Of a stretch of DNA of 64,000 bases, positions 1 through 8,644 are shown one piece after another. The position numbers and the translations under genes are program-made. The first letter of the stretch is position 1. The number at the start of each line of letters is the position of its first letter. Below the pieces are notes generated by a model. It did not search any database and had not been told where the DNA came from. It saw nothing but the letters and a program-made list of their open reading frames with translations. Source of the DNA: Pararobbsia silviterrae (lineage in GTDB: Bacteria > Pseudomonadota > Gammaproteobacteria > Burkholderiales > Burkholderiaceae); assembly GCF_003628125.1 (NCBI RefSeq), contig NZ_RBZU01000002.1, forward strand, positions 496,001 to 560,000, in the 5' to 3' direction.

Positions 1-1
1 G

Positions 2-1762
2 ACATGGTGGAGCTTGATCCTGCCGTATTGGATCTCGGAAGAGCGCGGGTTTGCGTGGGCCTGCGTCGCGCTCAAGCTCGCCATCGATTATGGCGTGATT
101 TATATCTCGGTCTGGCAGAACGGCTGGACCGGGCGCTTCTACGATGCGATCGGTGCGCGCCACGTCGATGCGTTCGCGGGTTTGCTCGGCGCACTGACGA
201 TTGCGCTTGCCGTGCACGCGGCCTGCATCACGGTCAGTATTTATCTCGGTCAGATCATTGCCGTGCGCTGGCGCGCGTGGCTGACGCATCGTATCGTCGA
301 AGCCTGGACGTCGACGGGCGCGTTTTTTCGGATCGAGCGAGACGGTCTTGTCGAAAATCCCGATCAGCGGATCTCGGAAGACACGCGGCTGCTGATCGAG
401 CAATCGATGCATCTGTTCTTCGCCGTCTTGAGCGTGCCGGTGTCGGCGGTGTCGTTCAGCATCGTGTTGTACCGGCTGTCGGGCAATTTCCATATGACGC
501 TCGGGGAGGTCGCGCTGACGATACCCGCGTATATGGTGCTCGCGGCATTTCTCTATTCGGCGATTTCGCTGCTCCTGACGCATCTGACCGGCAGGAGCTT
601 GATCGCGATCAACAATGAATCGCAGCATCGCGAAGCGGATTTCCGCTATAGCCTCGTCAAGATTCGCGAGCATGCCGAGCAGATCGCGTTCATGCGCGGC
701 GCCCACGAGGAGGATCGCCGCGCCAAGGCGATGTTCGAGCCGATTCGCTCGATCATGTGGGAGATCATCCGGATCACGCGACGCATCGGCATCGTCAATA
801 CGACGTTCGGCGAGGTCGCGTCGCTGGTGCCGATTCTGCTGATCTTGCCCGCGTATCTCGCGGGGCGCGTCGCGCTGGGCGGGATGATGCAGCTTTCTGG
901 CGCCTTCGGTTCGGTGACGAGTACGCTTGCGTATTTCTCGCAGGCTTACCAGACGTTCGCGTCGTGGCGCGCGATCGTGAATCGGCTGAGCCTGCTCAGC
1001 GAGGAAATCGTGCGTAGCGCCGATGCGCAGGCCGCGCATGAGGAGACACGCGCGGCGTTGTCCCTGAGCGATGGCGTGACGGTCGTACACGATGCGCGCG
1101 GCGAGGTCCGCTCGGACGGACTTCGCTTGACGACGCCCTCGGGCATCGTCCTGTCCGAGACGGGGCCGGTGCGCTTTCGTGCGGGTGAACGATGGATCGT
1201 GCGCGGCGAATCGGGCAGCGGGAAAAGCATGCTGTTTCGCGGTCTCGCCGGACTTTGGCCGCACGGCAGCGGCATCGTCCACGCGCCGCGTCCCGATGCG
1301 CCCGGTGGACGCATCGAGTTCCTGCCGCAGCGCAGCTATATCCCGACCGGATCGCTCAAAGCGGCCTTGTGCTATCCCGACAGCCCCGATCGATACGACG
1401 ACGCGCAATGCCGCGATGCGCTCGAGGATGCGCATATTCCGGGACTTGCCGCGCGCCTTCACGAAGTCTGTGCGTGGGACGACTCTCTGTCCGGCGGCGA
1501 AGCGCAGCGGGTCGCGTTTGCACGCGCGATGCTGCGTCAGCCTGATTTCGTTTTCCTCGACGAAGCGACGAGCGGGATCGATGCCGAAGGCGAAAACGCG
1601 ATGTACACGAGCTTGATGCGCAGATTGCCGACAAGCTGCATCGTGAGCATTTCCCATCACGACGGACTGCATGCGTTTCACGATCGCACGTTGCGCGTCG
1701 GTCGTCCCGCTCGCGCAGAACATGATCCCGCGCGGACGGGGATACCCGTTCCGCTTGCCTGA
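2..1762 (+). CDS. SbmA/YddA-type ABC transporter, fused permease-ATPase, 5' partial
   Basis: This is the 3' part of an inner-membrane ABC exporter half-transporter of the SbmA/BacA/YddA type (membrane domain first, ATPase last). The frame is open to the left edge: the codons before the first possible start (TTG at 14) already read as family sequence (TWWSLILPYW), so the true N-terminus lies outside the window. Several membrane segments run to about base 950. The ATPase follows with Walker A GESGSGKSM (about 1206-1232), signature LSGGEAQ (about 1489-1509), Walker B FVFLDEA (about 1549-1569) and an H-loop SISHHD near 1650. Relatives export or import peptides, and such genes often lie in non-ribosomal peptide clusters. 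The substrate cannot be told here. A thioredoxin gene starts 21 bases downstream on the same strand. Confidence 0.88.
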   Translation, partial: TWWSLILPYWISEERGFAWACVALKLAIDYGVIYISVWQNGWTGRFYDAIGARHVDAFAGLLGALTIALAVHAACITVSIYLGQIIAVRWRAWLTHRIVEAWTSTGAFFRIERDGLVENPDQRISEDTRLLIEQSMHLFFAVLSVPVSAVSFSIVLYRLSGNFHMTLGEVALTIPAYMVLAAFLYSAISLLLTHLTGRSLIAINNESQHREADFRYSLVKIREHAEQIAFMRGAHEEDRRAKAMFEPIRSIMWEIIRITRRIGIVNTTFGEVASLVPILLILPAYLAGRVALGGMMQLSGAFGSVTSTLAYFSQAYQTFASWRAIVNRLSLLSEEIVRSADAQAAHEETRAALSLSDGVTVVHDARGEVRSDGLRLTTPSGIVLSETGPVRFRAGERWIVRGESGSGKSMLFRGLAGLWPHGSGIVHAPRPDAPGGRIEFLPQRSYIPTGSLKAALCYPDSPDRYDDAQCRDALEDAHIPGLAARLHEVCAWDDSLSGGEAQRVAFARAMLRQPDFVFLDEATSGIDAEGENAMYTSLMRRLPTSCIVSISHHDGLHAFHDRTLRVGRPARAEHDPARTGIPVPLA

Positions 1763-1783
1763 CCTTAGATCTCTCTCGTAACG

Positions 1784-2140
1784 ATGAGCACCATTCAAGA
1801 CCTCGATCTGGGCGAATTCGAAGCCCGCGTGACGGCTTCGCCTGTCCCTGTATTGATTGACTTCTGGGCACCCTGGTGTGCGCCGTGCAAAGCCATGGCG
1901 CCCGTGCTGGAAACCGTGTCCGAGCACTTCGGCGAACGCGTGCTCGTGCTGAAGCTCGATGTCGAAGCGCATCCGGATGCGCACGAGCGCTTTGGCGTAC
2001 GCGGTATCCCGGCGTTGATCCTCTTCCGGCGCGGCGACGAGGTCATGCGTCATGTCGGCGCGACATCGAAGCTGAGGCTCAATGCGATGATCGAGCCGCA
2101 TCTCGGCGACGGCGTGGAGGCGGTGCATGAACGCGGATGA
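1784..2140 (+). CDS. Thioredoxin-like protein with CAPC active site
   Basis: A 118-residue single-domain thioredoxin fold. The redox motif is W-C-A-P-C-K at residues 31-36, so the usual CGPC is replaced by CAPC. The cis-proline is Pro76 in GIPAL, and Cys32, Cys35 and Pro76 fall at the same positions as in E. coli thioredoxin. There is no signal peptide, so the protein is cytosolic. The 3' end overlaps the next gene by 14 bases, which points to translational coupling with the crotonase-like protein. The housekeeping trxA is normally encoded elsewhere, so this copy is probably dedicated to the local cluster. No partner can be identified from sequence alone. Confidence 0.88.
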   Translation: MSTIQDLDLGEFEARVTASPVPVLIDFWAPWCAPCKAMAPVLETVSEHFGERVLVLKLDVEAHPDAHERFGVRGIPALILFRRGDEVMRHVGATSKLRLNAMIEPHLGDGVEAVHERG

Positions 2141-3965
2141 AGCCGGGGCGGCGACCGAGACCGCCTTGCGTGTCGAGTATGCGAGTCATGGCGGCGTGGC
2201 GACGATGACGTTTGTTGCGCCGCGCGCCAACACGATGACCGAGGCATTGATCGATGCGCTGTTGGGGGGGATCGCGCAGTACGCGGCCGACGCGACGGCG
2301 GGCGTGGCGATCCTCACGAGCGGCGGCGCCGACTTTTCGTCGGGCGCGTCGTTCGATGAACTCGGGACGCTGTTCAACAGCGATGCGACACGGCTCGTTT
2401 GCGATGCAATCGATGCGCTGAGCAAACCCGTGATCGCCGTGTTGCGCGGCAAGGTATTCGGCGCCGGCCTCGAAATCGCGCTCGCATGCGACTGGCGCGT
2501 GGCCGAGCCTTCGGCGCGGCTCGGTTTGCCCGAGTTCGCGATCGGCTTGCCGCCGGGCGGGGGCGCGACGCAGCGATTGCCCGCGATCGTGGGCGTCGAG
2601 CGCGCGCTGGATCTGATCTTGAGCGCACGCCATCTGGTGGCCGCGCATGCGTACGACACGCATCTGGTCGACGAACTTTACGATCCCGGCGTTTCCGACG
2701 ATCTCATACAGCTCGCCAAACGATGGGCGGGGCGGCGACGGATGCGTGCGGCGGCCATCTCGCAACGCGCGCCCGCGTGGCTCGCCGATATCGAGGCGCG
2801 GCGTGCGGGGTTTCGCGCGCGGCGCTGCACCGAGGGTGTCGCGGTCTGCGACGCGGTCGAAGCCGGGCTCAAAGAGGGCGCTCGAGCGGGCTTCGACGCC
2901 GAGCTTCGCGGCTATCTCGCTTGCGAAAGCGCCGCTCGGTATCGAGCGATCCGGAACGCGAGCCGCGTGCGCGCAAGCGTCATGACGCGCGGCTTGGCAT
3001 CGGATCGTCATTCCGGGTCAAGTCAGAGATCGGTGCTCAAGAGCGTCGTCATGATCGGAGATGCGTTGCCGGCGATGCCCGCATCGACATGGGCGCAACA
3101 AACGATACAGGTGTCGCGCTATGCGGATGTCGAGTCGCTGCGCGCATTCACGCGCAGCGATCCCTTCGTTGTCATTTCGCGAGCATTCGGCCAGGACGGC
3201 GTCGAACGCGCGATCGACGCCGTCGTCTCGCGTGCCGCCGACGCCACGATTCTCGTCGTCGAGCGTGCCGAGGTGCAGCCCGACGCATCGCCGGATCGCG
3301 TCCATCGAAGCGCGTCTTTATCGTCTAAGAGAGGGGGCCTGGCGTTTAAGCGTAACGCTCGGGTTGTCGACGCATTCGCATACGGACATCAAGCCGATTC
3401 GGTGCTCCAGTGCATGCGCGGAAATGAGGCCGATCCCTTCGTCCTTGAACGTGTCGTGGCCTTTTCCGACGCATTCGGCATGCTTTGCGTGCACGGCGCC
3501 GATATCGCGATCGGTCCTTCGCTGATCGACGACTGGAGGCGCGCCGTATCCGTGCTTCGTGCGACGGCGGCGACGCCGGACGAGCTTGATGCCGCGATGG
3601 TGGCGGCCGGTCTGGCGACGTTAGCGATCACGCGTGAGCCGACGGGCCCTTCGATCGACGCACGCGACGCGCAAGACACATCGACCCGTGCGCCGGACGT
3701 CGCCATGCACGATGTATTGCGCTGCGCGCTGGTGAATGCCGGCGCACGCATGCTTGATAACGGCGACGTGCAGCATCCCGACGATATCGACGCACTGCTG
3801 CACTATGGCTATGACGTTCCGCCGGAATCGTTGCCGTTCGGCTGGGGCGCGAATCAGTTCGGCGTCGTCAAGTTGCATGAGACCTTGCGTGCGCTTGAAC
3901 GTGCATACGGCGCCGAATTCACACCGGCGTCGATGCTCGTACGCGCGGCCGCGCGCGCCGCTTGA
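2127..3965 (+). CDS. Crotonase protein with degenerate 3-hydroxyacyl-CoA dehydrogenase half (FadB/FadJ-like)
   Basis: A 612-residue protein. Residues 1-200 are an enoyl-CoA hydratase/isomerase domain that keeps both catalytic glutamates of the family, Glu116 in FGAGLEIALA and Glu136 in GLPEFAIG. Residues about 530-605 resemble the C-terminal 3-hydroxyacyl-CoA dehydrogenase domain (CALVNAGARML, then a DDIDALLHYGYDVPPE-type segment). The middle should hold the NAD-binding fold but lacks a GxGxxG loop (VVMIGDALPAMPAS near residue 306). The HFFNP box, which carries the catalytic His, reads as LAFKR. The dehydrogenase half is therefore probably inactive, and the protein may act only as a hydratase/isomerase or in an unusual CoA-ester step. 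It is shorter than FadB (about 715). It is coupled to the upstream thioredoxin gene. Confidence 0.72.
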   Translation: MNADEAGAATETALRVEYASHGGVATMTFVAPRANTMTEALIDALLGGIAQYAADATAGVAILTSGGADFSSGASFDELGTLFNSDATRLVCDAIDALSKPVIAVLRGKVFGAGLEIALACDWRVAEPSARLGLPEFAIGLPPGGGATQRLPAIVGVERALDLILSARHLVAAHAYDTHLVDELYDPGVSDDLIQLAKRWAGRRRMRAAAISQRAPAWLADIEARRAGFRARRCTEGVAVCDAVEAGLKEGARAGFDAELRGYLACESAARYRAIRNASRVRASVMTRGLASDRHSGSSQRSVLKSVVMIGDALPAMPASTWAQQTIQVSRYADVESLRAFTRSDPFVVISRAFGQDGVERAIDAVVSRAADATILVVERAEVQPDASPDRVHRSASLSSKRGGLAFKRNARVVDAFAYGHQADSVLQCMRGNEADPFVLERVVAFSDAFGMLCVHGADIAIGPSLIDDWRRAVSVLRATAATPDELDAAMVAAGLATLAITREPTGPSIDARDAQDTSTRAPDVAMHDVLRCALVNAGARMLDNGDVQHPDDIDALLHYGYDVPPESLPFGWGANQFGVVKLHETLRALERAYGAEFTPASMLVRAAARAA

Positions 3966-4122
3966 GCTGAGCGGCGTACGCGGCAGGCGTGGTGATCGAA
4001 GCGGCCGAGACGCCTCGGCGCGTTGCGGCTGCTTCGTGAAGCGTCTTTGTGTCAAGGCCTGCCTGTCGAGGGGGGCGCAACGCAAAACGCTCACTTCAAC
4101 TCTGCAAAGTGGAAGAAAAACA

Positions 4123-5043
4123 ATGAAGACAACGATGCGTGCCGTGTGTGGATGGATGAGAGGCGGTGTTGGCGTGGCACTCGCGATGTCGACGATCGTC
4201 TATCTGCCCGGTGCGGCGGCGGCGACCGGCGATGCGCAGGCGGGAGACACGAGCGTGGCGTCCGCCGCCTCGGCGAGCGGGACATCGACGAAGGGTACGA
4301 CGACGAACGCGGCGGCTGCGCCGTCTTCGCTAGCCTCGAGCATGGACGCGGAGCAAAAGACGCTGTTGTCGACGCTGGAGAACATCGATCTCGGCCAGGA
4401 TCCGGCGAAGGCTGAGGTCCTCAAACACTGGGTTCGACGCGTTAGCGAAGATCGAGATATTTCTCGCATGCTCAAGGACAACGCCGGAAAGCCGCCATTT
4501 GCCACCGCGTCGATTTACATCGACGGCATGCTGCGCATCACGCCCGACGAGCGCACGGCGCTGTTCGCGTTGAGCGCCGATGCACATGCTGCGGCGCCTA
4601 AAACATGTGTTCCCGTCGCGCAGATGATCTTCGCCAATAGCACGGCAGTCGGTGCGATGTCGGCCGCTGATTTGGGGCAGTTCTTCGATGTCGTGTACGA
4701 CATGCTCAAACAGTCGGCGATCGATGTGCCGATTGCGACGATCACGCCTGAACAGCGGGCACAAGGCCAGCAGGCCGTGAATCAACACGCGCAGGATCTC
4801 CTCAAAAACGATCCGCAAAGCGCGGATGCCATCGCCTTGGCGGCGGTCGATCCCTACAGCGCGACGCCCGAGTCGCGTTGCCTGATCCAAGCGATGGGCA
4901 ATCGTGCACTGCTCGCCACGCCGGAGCCGTATCGTGACTGGGCCATCATTGCGCAGTTCGAGCAGATCAAAACGAGTCTGGCGGCGATGTCGCATCTCGG
5001 TGTGCATGCGGCAAAGCCCGCACAATCGGCACCGCAGAGATAG
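4123..5043 (+). CDS. Secreted hypothetical protein
   Basis: A 306-residue protein. The chosen ATG has a GGAAG ribosome site 7 bases upstream and gives a clean signal peptide (basic start, then GVGVALAMSTIVYLPGAAA), so the mature protein is periplasmic or secreted. A Thr/Ser/Ala-rich linker (about residues 28-70) is followed by a mainly alpha-helical region with two well-separated cysteines (KTCVPV and SRCLIQ) that could pair. I do not recognise a family. It lies 157 bases after the crotonase gene on the same strand and converges on the efflux operon. The frame stays open upstream, but that sequence looks non-coding. Confidence 0.75.
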   Translation: MKTTMRAVCGWMRGGVGVALAMSTIVYLPGAAAATGDAQAGDTSVASAASASGTSTKGTTTNAAAAPSSLASSMDAEQKTLLSTLENIDLGQDPAKAEVLKHWVRRVSEDRDISRMLKDNAGKPPFATASIYIDGMLRITPDERTALFALSADAHAAAPKTCVPVAQMIFANSTAVGAMSAADLGQFFDVVYDMLKQSAIDVPIATITPEQRAQGQQAVNQHAQDLLKNDPQSADAIALAAVDPYSATPESRCLIQAMGNRALLATPEPYRDWAIIAQFEQIKTSLAAMSHLGVHAAKPAQSAPQR

Positions 5044-5051
5044 TTCGCAAA

Positions 5052-5077
5052 CGCACCCGCCTTTGTCTGGCGGTGCG
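5052..5077. terminator. Candidate hairpin between convergent genes
   Basis: Bases 5052-5061 pair with 5069-5077 to form a 9-bp GC-rich stem with one bulged C and a 7-base T-rich loop. It lies between two convergent stop codons (5043 and 5137). There is no clear U-tract, so a terminator role is inferred from position and stem only. Confidence 0.35.
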
Positions 5078-5136
5078 GGAGAGACGGGCGGTGGCGCATA
5101 CCCAACCCCCCAGCGCGCGCCGCCCCGTGCATCCCG

Positions 5137-6648
5137 CTATCTTCCGCCCAGCGCGACATACAGGCCCACTTGATTCGCGAGCAGCGCGTATCGCGCGCCG
5201 GCGAGTTCGGCATCGGTGGTGCGCGTGGCTTGCTCGGCATCGAGCCAGTTCGACAACGCAACGGCACCCGTTCGATATTGCCAGGCCACGCGTTGCTCGC
5301 TTTGTCGAGCCGCATCGAGCGCGTGGGTCCATTGATCGACCTGAGCCTGATCGTCGGCGCGCGCCGCGAGCGCGTTCTCGACGTCGCAGAGCGCTTGTTC
5401 GAACGTTTTGGCGAAGGCGACCGCCGCGGCATCGTAAGTCGTCTGCGCGGCGCCGACCTGCGCCTTGATGGTCCACACGTTCAGAATGGGCGCCGTGATG
5501 TCCGCCGCCAGCGTGCCGATAGGGTTTTGCAGGATATTGCGGAGCGCATCGCTTGCGGTGCCCGCCGATCCGGTCAACGTCAGATTCGGATAAAAGCTCG
5601 CCCGCGTGGCGTCGACGTCGGCGAGCGCGCTACGCGTGCGCCATTCGGCGGCGCGAACATCGGGTCTGCGGCCCAGCAGCTCGGCGGGCAGTCCGGGCGC
5701 GACGGAGGGCAGCGTCGTCATCAGACGCGCGGAAGGAACGGCGAAGACCTCGCCGGGCGCTTCGCCGATCAAGATGGCGAGTGCATTCTGCGTTTGCGTG
5801 CTTTGCAGGATCAAGGCGTTCAACGCGGCGCGCTGTATCGCGAGCGCTTGTTGCGCGGAAAGCAGATCGATCGCCGTAATGGCGCCGGATTGATAGCGCA
5901 CCTGCGTCAACGCAAGCGTCTGCGCATCGTATTGAACTGACGCGGTACTGGTTTCGATCTGCTCCGTGAGCAGCGCGAGGAGCCAATAATCGTCGGCGAC
6001 TGTCGCCGCGACGCTCATCTTGGCCGTCCGTACGTCCTGCGCGCTGGCTCGCGCTTCCCATTTGGCCGCTTCGGTCGAACTGGCCAAGGCGCCCCAGAAA
6101 TCGACGACATAGCTCGCCGATGCCGTCAATGCATCGACATGCGATACGTAACGATTCCCGTGTAACGAGTGATCGTTCGCGAGATCCGCGCTTGCCGATA
6201 ATGCAGGCATCTGGTTTGCGTGCTGGAGATCGACGGCGAACTGGGCGGCCTGCAGGTTGAGAACGGCTGTCTTCAGATCGTGGCTCGTCGCCAAGGCGCG
6301 CTCGATCAGCCGATTCAGATCGGCATCGCCGAAGGCCTGCCACCAGGGATCGACGTCGGTGCGGGTGTTCGCGTCGTCATCCGTCGTTTCCGGACGAGGG
6401 GGCGCGGCAGGCTCTGACGTTGACGCTAACGTCGCCGGCGTTGCCGCGTCCGCCGTGTGCCACTGCTCGGGAACGTCGACGACGGGCGGTTGCCACGCGG
6501 TGTGGGTGAGCGTGCCGCATGCGCTGACGCATAGCGAGGCAAGCAGCGTGAGTGCAAGGCCTCGTCTACGCGAGACCGGTTTGCGGCGAGCGGTCTCAAG
6601 CGCGGCGCGCATGGACCGGATGCGCGTCGAGGGAAGGCGCGCGGTCAT
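5137..6648 (-). CDS. Outer-membrane efflux lipoprotein (TolC/NodT family)
   Basis: A 503-residue outer-membrane channel of the NodT/OprM class, expected to dock with MacA and carry MacB substrates across the outer membrane. The start is the ATG at 6648, which overlaps the macB stop in an ATGA. The N-terminus has a basic stretch, a hydrophobic run (LALTLLASL) and a lipobox ending at Cys44 (VSAC), so it is predicted to be lipidated. The body has the duplicated outer-membrane efflux repeat typical of the family (for example VDPWWQAFGDADLNRLIERA and the conserved LLGRRPDVRAAE segment). It is the last gene of a five-gene minus-strand operon. Confidence 0.9.
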   Translation of the reverse strand: MTARLPSTRIRSMRAALETARRKPVSRRRGLALTLLASLCVSACGTLTHTAWQPPVVDVPEQWHTADAATPATLASTSEPAAPPRPETTDDDANTRTDVDPWWQAFGDADLNRLIERALATSHDLKTAVLNLQAAQFAVDLQHANQMPALSASADLANDHSLHGNRYVSHVDALTASASYVVDFWGALASSTEAAKWEARASAQDVRTAKMSVAATVADDYWLLALLTEQIETSTASVQYDAQTLALTQVRYQSGAITAIDLLSAQQALAIQRAALNALILQSTQTQNALAILIGEAPGEVFAVPSARLMTTLPSVAPGLPAELLGRRPDVRAAEWRTRSALADVDATRASFYPNLTLTGSAGTASDALRNILQNPIGTLAADITAPILNVWTIKAQVGAAQTTYDAAAVAFAKTFEQALCDVENALAARADDQAQVDQWTHALDAARQSEQRVAWQYRTGAVALSNWLDAEQATRTTDAELAGARYALLANQVGLYVALGGR

Positions 6649-8639
6649 TCGCGAATCAACGCTTCGGCGGGGCTGAGTCGCGCAGCCTGACGCGCCGGAA
6701 AATATCCGAAGACGACGCCGACCCACACGGCGCTCGCGAATGCGACACCGATCGAGTTCATCGACAGCACCATATAAAAATGACTATGAGGGTTCGAAAA
6801 CAAACGGACGATCGCGATGGCGAGCACGACGCCGATCAGCCCGCCGATCGCGCATAACCAGATCGCTTCGATAAGGAACTGATTGCGGATGTCGGAGCGT
6901 CGCGCGCCGACCGCCATCCGGATCCCGATTTCATGCGTGCGCTCCGTCACGGACACCAGCATGATGTTCATCACGCCGATACCGCCCACGATCAGCGAAA
7001 TGAGCGCGATCGAAGAAATAAAAATGCGGAACGACTCGTTCGACGCGGTGGCGATTTTCAGGAACGTGTCGGAGCTGAATGTCGTGAAGTCGGCCGTGCC
7101 GTGACGTCGCTTGATCAGCGCCGAGATGCCGGCGAGCGCGGCGTTCGACGGCACGCCGTCCGCGAGCCGGATGGTCACGCTTTGCAGGTTGTATGCGCCG
7201 GTCATGCGCGACATGACCGACGAGTAGGGCATATAGAGTCCTAACGACCCGGGCGAGAAGGCCATGGCATTGGTGCCGGACACGCCGATCACATGACACG
7301 GGAGATTGCCGACCAGAATGACCTTGCCGATCGGCGAGTCGGCGCCGAACAGCGTTTGTTGGGTCTTCTGATCGATGACCGTGACGGGGCTGGCGGACTC
7401 GACGAGCGACGCATCGAATGCACGGCCGGCAATGATCGGAATCCCATGGACGCGAAAATAGTCGGCGCCTGTACCGTGAACCGTCGCGGTCACGGCCTTG
7501 TCGGCGACGCGAAGGGTTTCGTTATTCGTGACTTCCGGCGTGACGCTGTCGACATAGGGTTGCGCCTGCAGCGCGCGGACATCGGCCAGACTCAGCGTAT
7601 GGATCGCACCCGCGTGCAAGTCGCCGGCCATTCGACCCGGAAAGAGGCTGATCGTATCGGTGCCGAACTGCCGGATATGATTCATGATCGTTTGACGGCT
7701 GCCTTCACCGCGCGCGACCATGCATGCGACGGACGCGATGCCGACGATGATGCCGAGCATCGTCAGGAACGACCGCAGACGATGCGTGGCGGCCGAGCGC
7801 ATCGCGAGTCGAAAGGCTTCGAGTAATCGATCCAAGGCCGCGGAAGGATGGCGCAGGCCTTGCGATTCCGTGGCCGGCAACGAAGGCAAGGACGGCGACG
7901 TCGCCGTTGGGGCGTCGGCGGATGTCCAATCGCCGCCGCGATCGCTGACGACGCGCCCGTCGCGCAGTTCGATGATGCGGCGCGCATGCTGGGCAACCTC
8001 CATGTCATGCGTCACGATAATGATCGTATGACCTTGCGCGTGGAGTTCGTGGAGCAGCGTCATCAGCGCTTTGCCGCTCTGACTGTCGAGCGCGCCTGTC
8101 GGCTCGTCGGCGAGAAGGATCTGGCCGCCGTTCATCAACGCGCGCGCCACGCTCACGCGCTGTTGTTGACCGCCCGATAATTCCGTAGGGCGATGCGAGG
8201 CTCGGTCGCCCAGTCCGAGACGCTCAAGCAGATGCATGGCGCGGCGATAGCGCCGTGCCGGGTCGATGCCGGCATAGACGGCGGGCGTTTCGACATTCGC
8301 GAGCGCGCTTAGATCGTTGAGCAACTGATATCGCTGAAACACGAAGCCGAGATGTTCGCGACGAAGTCTTGCAAGGCCGTCGGGATCGAGCGTGTCGGTG
8401 GCGATACCCGCCATTCGATAGGTGCCCGCGGACGGCGTATCGAGGCAGCCGAGTATATTCATCAGCGTCGATTTGCCGGATCCCGACGCGCCGACGATCG
8501 CGACCATATCGCCCCGCTCGATACGAAGATCGATGTCGTGCAATACCGTGAGCGCGGTGTCTCCGGAGCCATAGGTTCGGCTCACGCGCTCCAATTCGAT
8601 CAAGGCGGTGCCCGGATTCAATGGATGACTCGTGTTCAT
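6645..8639 (-). CDS. macB: MacB-type ABC exporter, ATPase-permease
   Basis: A 664-residue inner-membrane protein of the MacB class. The N-terminal ATPase has Walker A GASGSGKST (residues 50-58), signature LSGGQ (154-158) and Walker B ending DEPTGALD. The C-terminal half carries the first membrane helix (SFLTMLGIIVGIASVACMV), a large periplasmic domain, and three more helices ending in the FtsX-like FGYFPARQAARLSPAEALIRE. The start is the ATG at 8639; the much longer open frame upstream is antisense-type noise over macA. With MacA and the TolC-like protein it forms a tripartite pump. Known MacAB pumps export macrolides, lipopeptides, siderophores or toxins. Confidence 0.95.
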   Translation of the reverse strand: MNTSHPLNPGTALIELERVSRTYGSGDTALTVLHDIDLRIERGDMVAIVGASGSGKSTLMNILGCLDTPSAGTYRMAGIATDTLDPDGLARLRREHLGFVFQRYQLLNDLSALANVETPAVYAGIDPARRYRRAMHLLERLGLGDRASHRPTELSGGQQQRVSVARALMNGGQILLADEPTGALDSQSGKALMTLLHELHAQGHTIIIVTHDMEVAQHARRIIELRDGRVVSDRGGDWTSADAPTATSPSLPSLPATESQGLRHPSAALDRLLEAFRLAMRSAATHRLRSFLTMLGIIVGIASVACMVARGEGSRQTIMNHIRQFGTDTISLFPGRMAGDLHAGAIHTLSLADVRALQAQPYVDSVTPEVTNNETLRVADKAVTATVHGTGADYFRVHGIPIIAGRAFDASLVESASPVTVIDQKTQQTLFGADSPIGKVILVGNLPCHVIGVSGTNAMAFSPGSLGLYMPYSSVMSRMTGAYNLQSVTIRLADGVPSNAALAGISALIKRRHGTADFTTFSSDTFLKIATASNESFRIFISSIALISLIVGGIGVMNIMLVSVTERTHEIGIRMAVGARRSDIRNQFLIEAIWLCAIGGLIGVVLAIAIVRLFSNPHSHFYMVLSMNSIGVAFASAVWVGVVFGYFPARQAARLSPAEALIRE

Positions 8640-8644
8640 CAATG

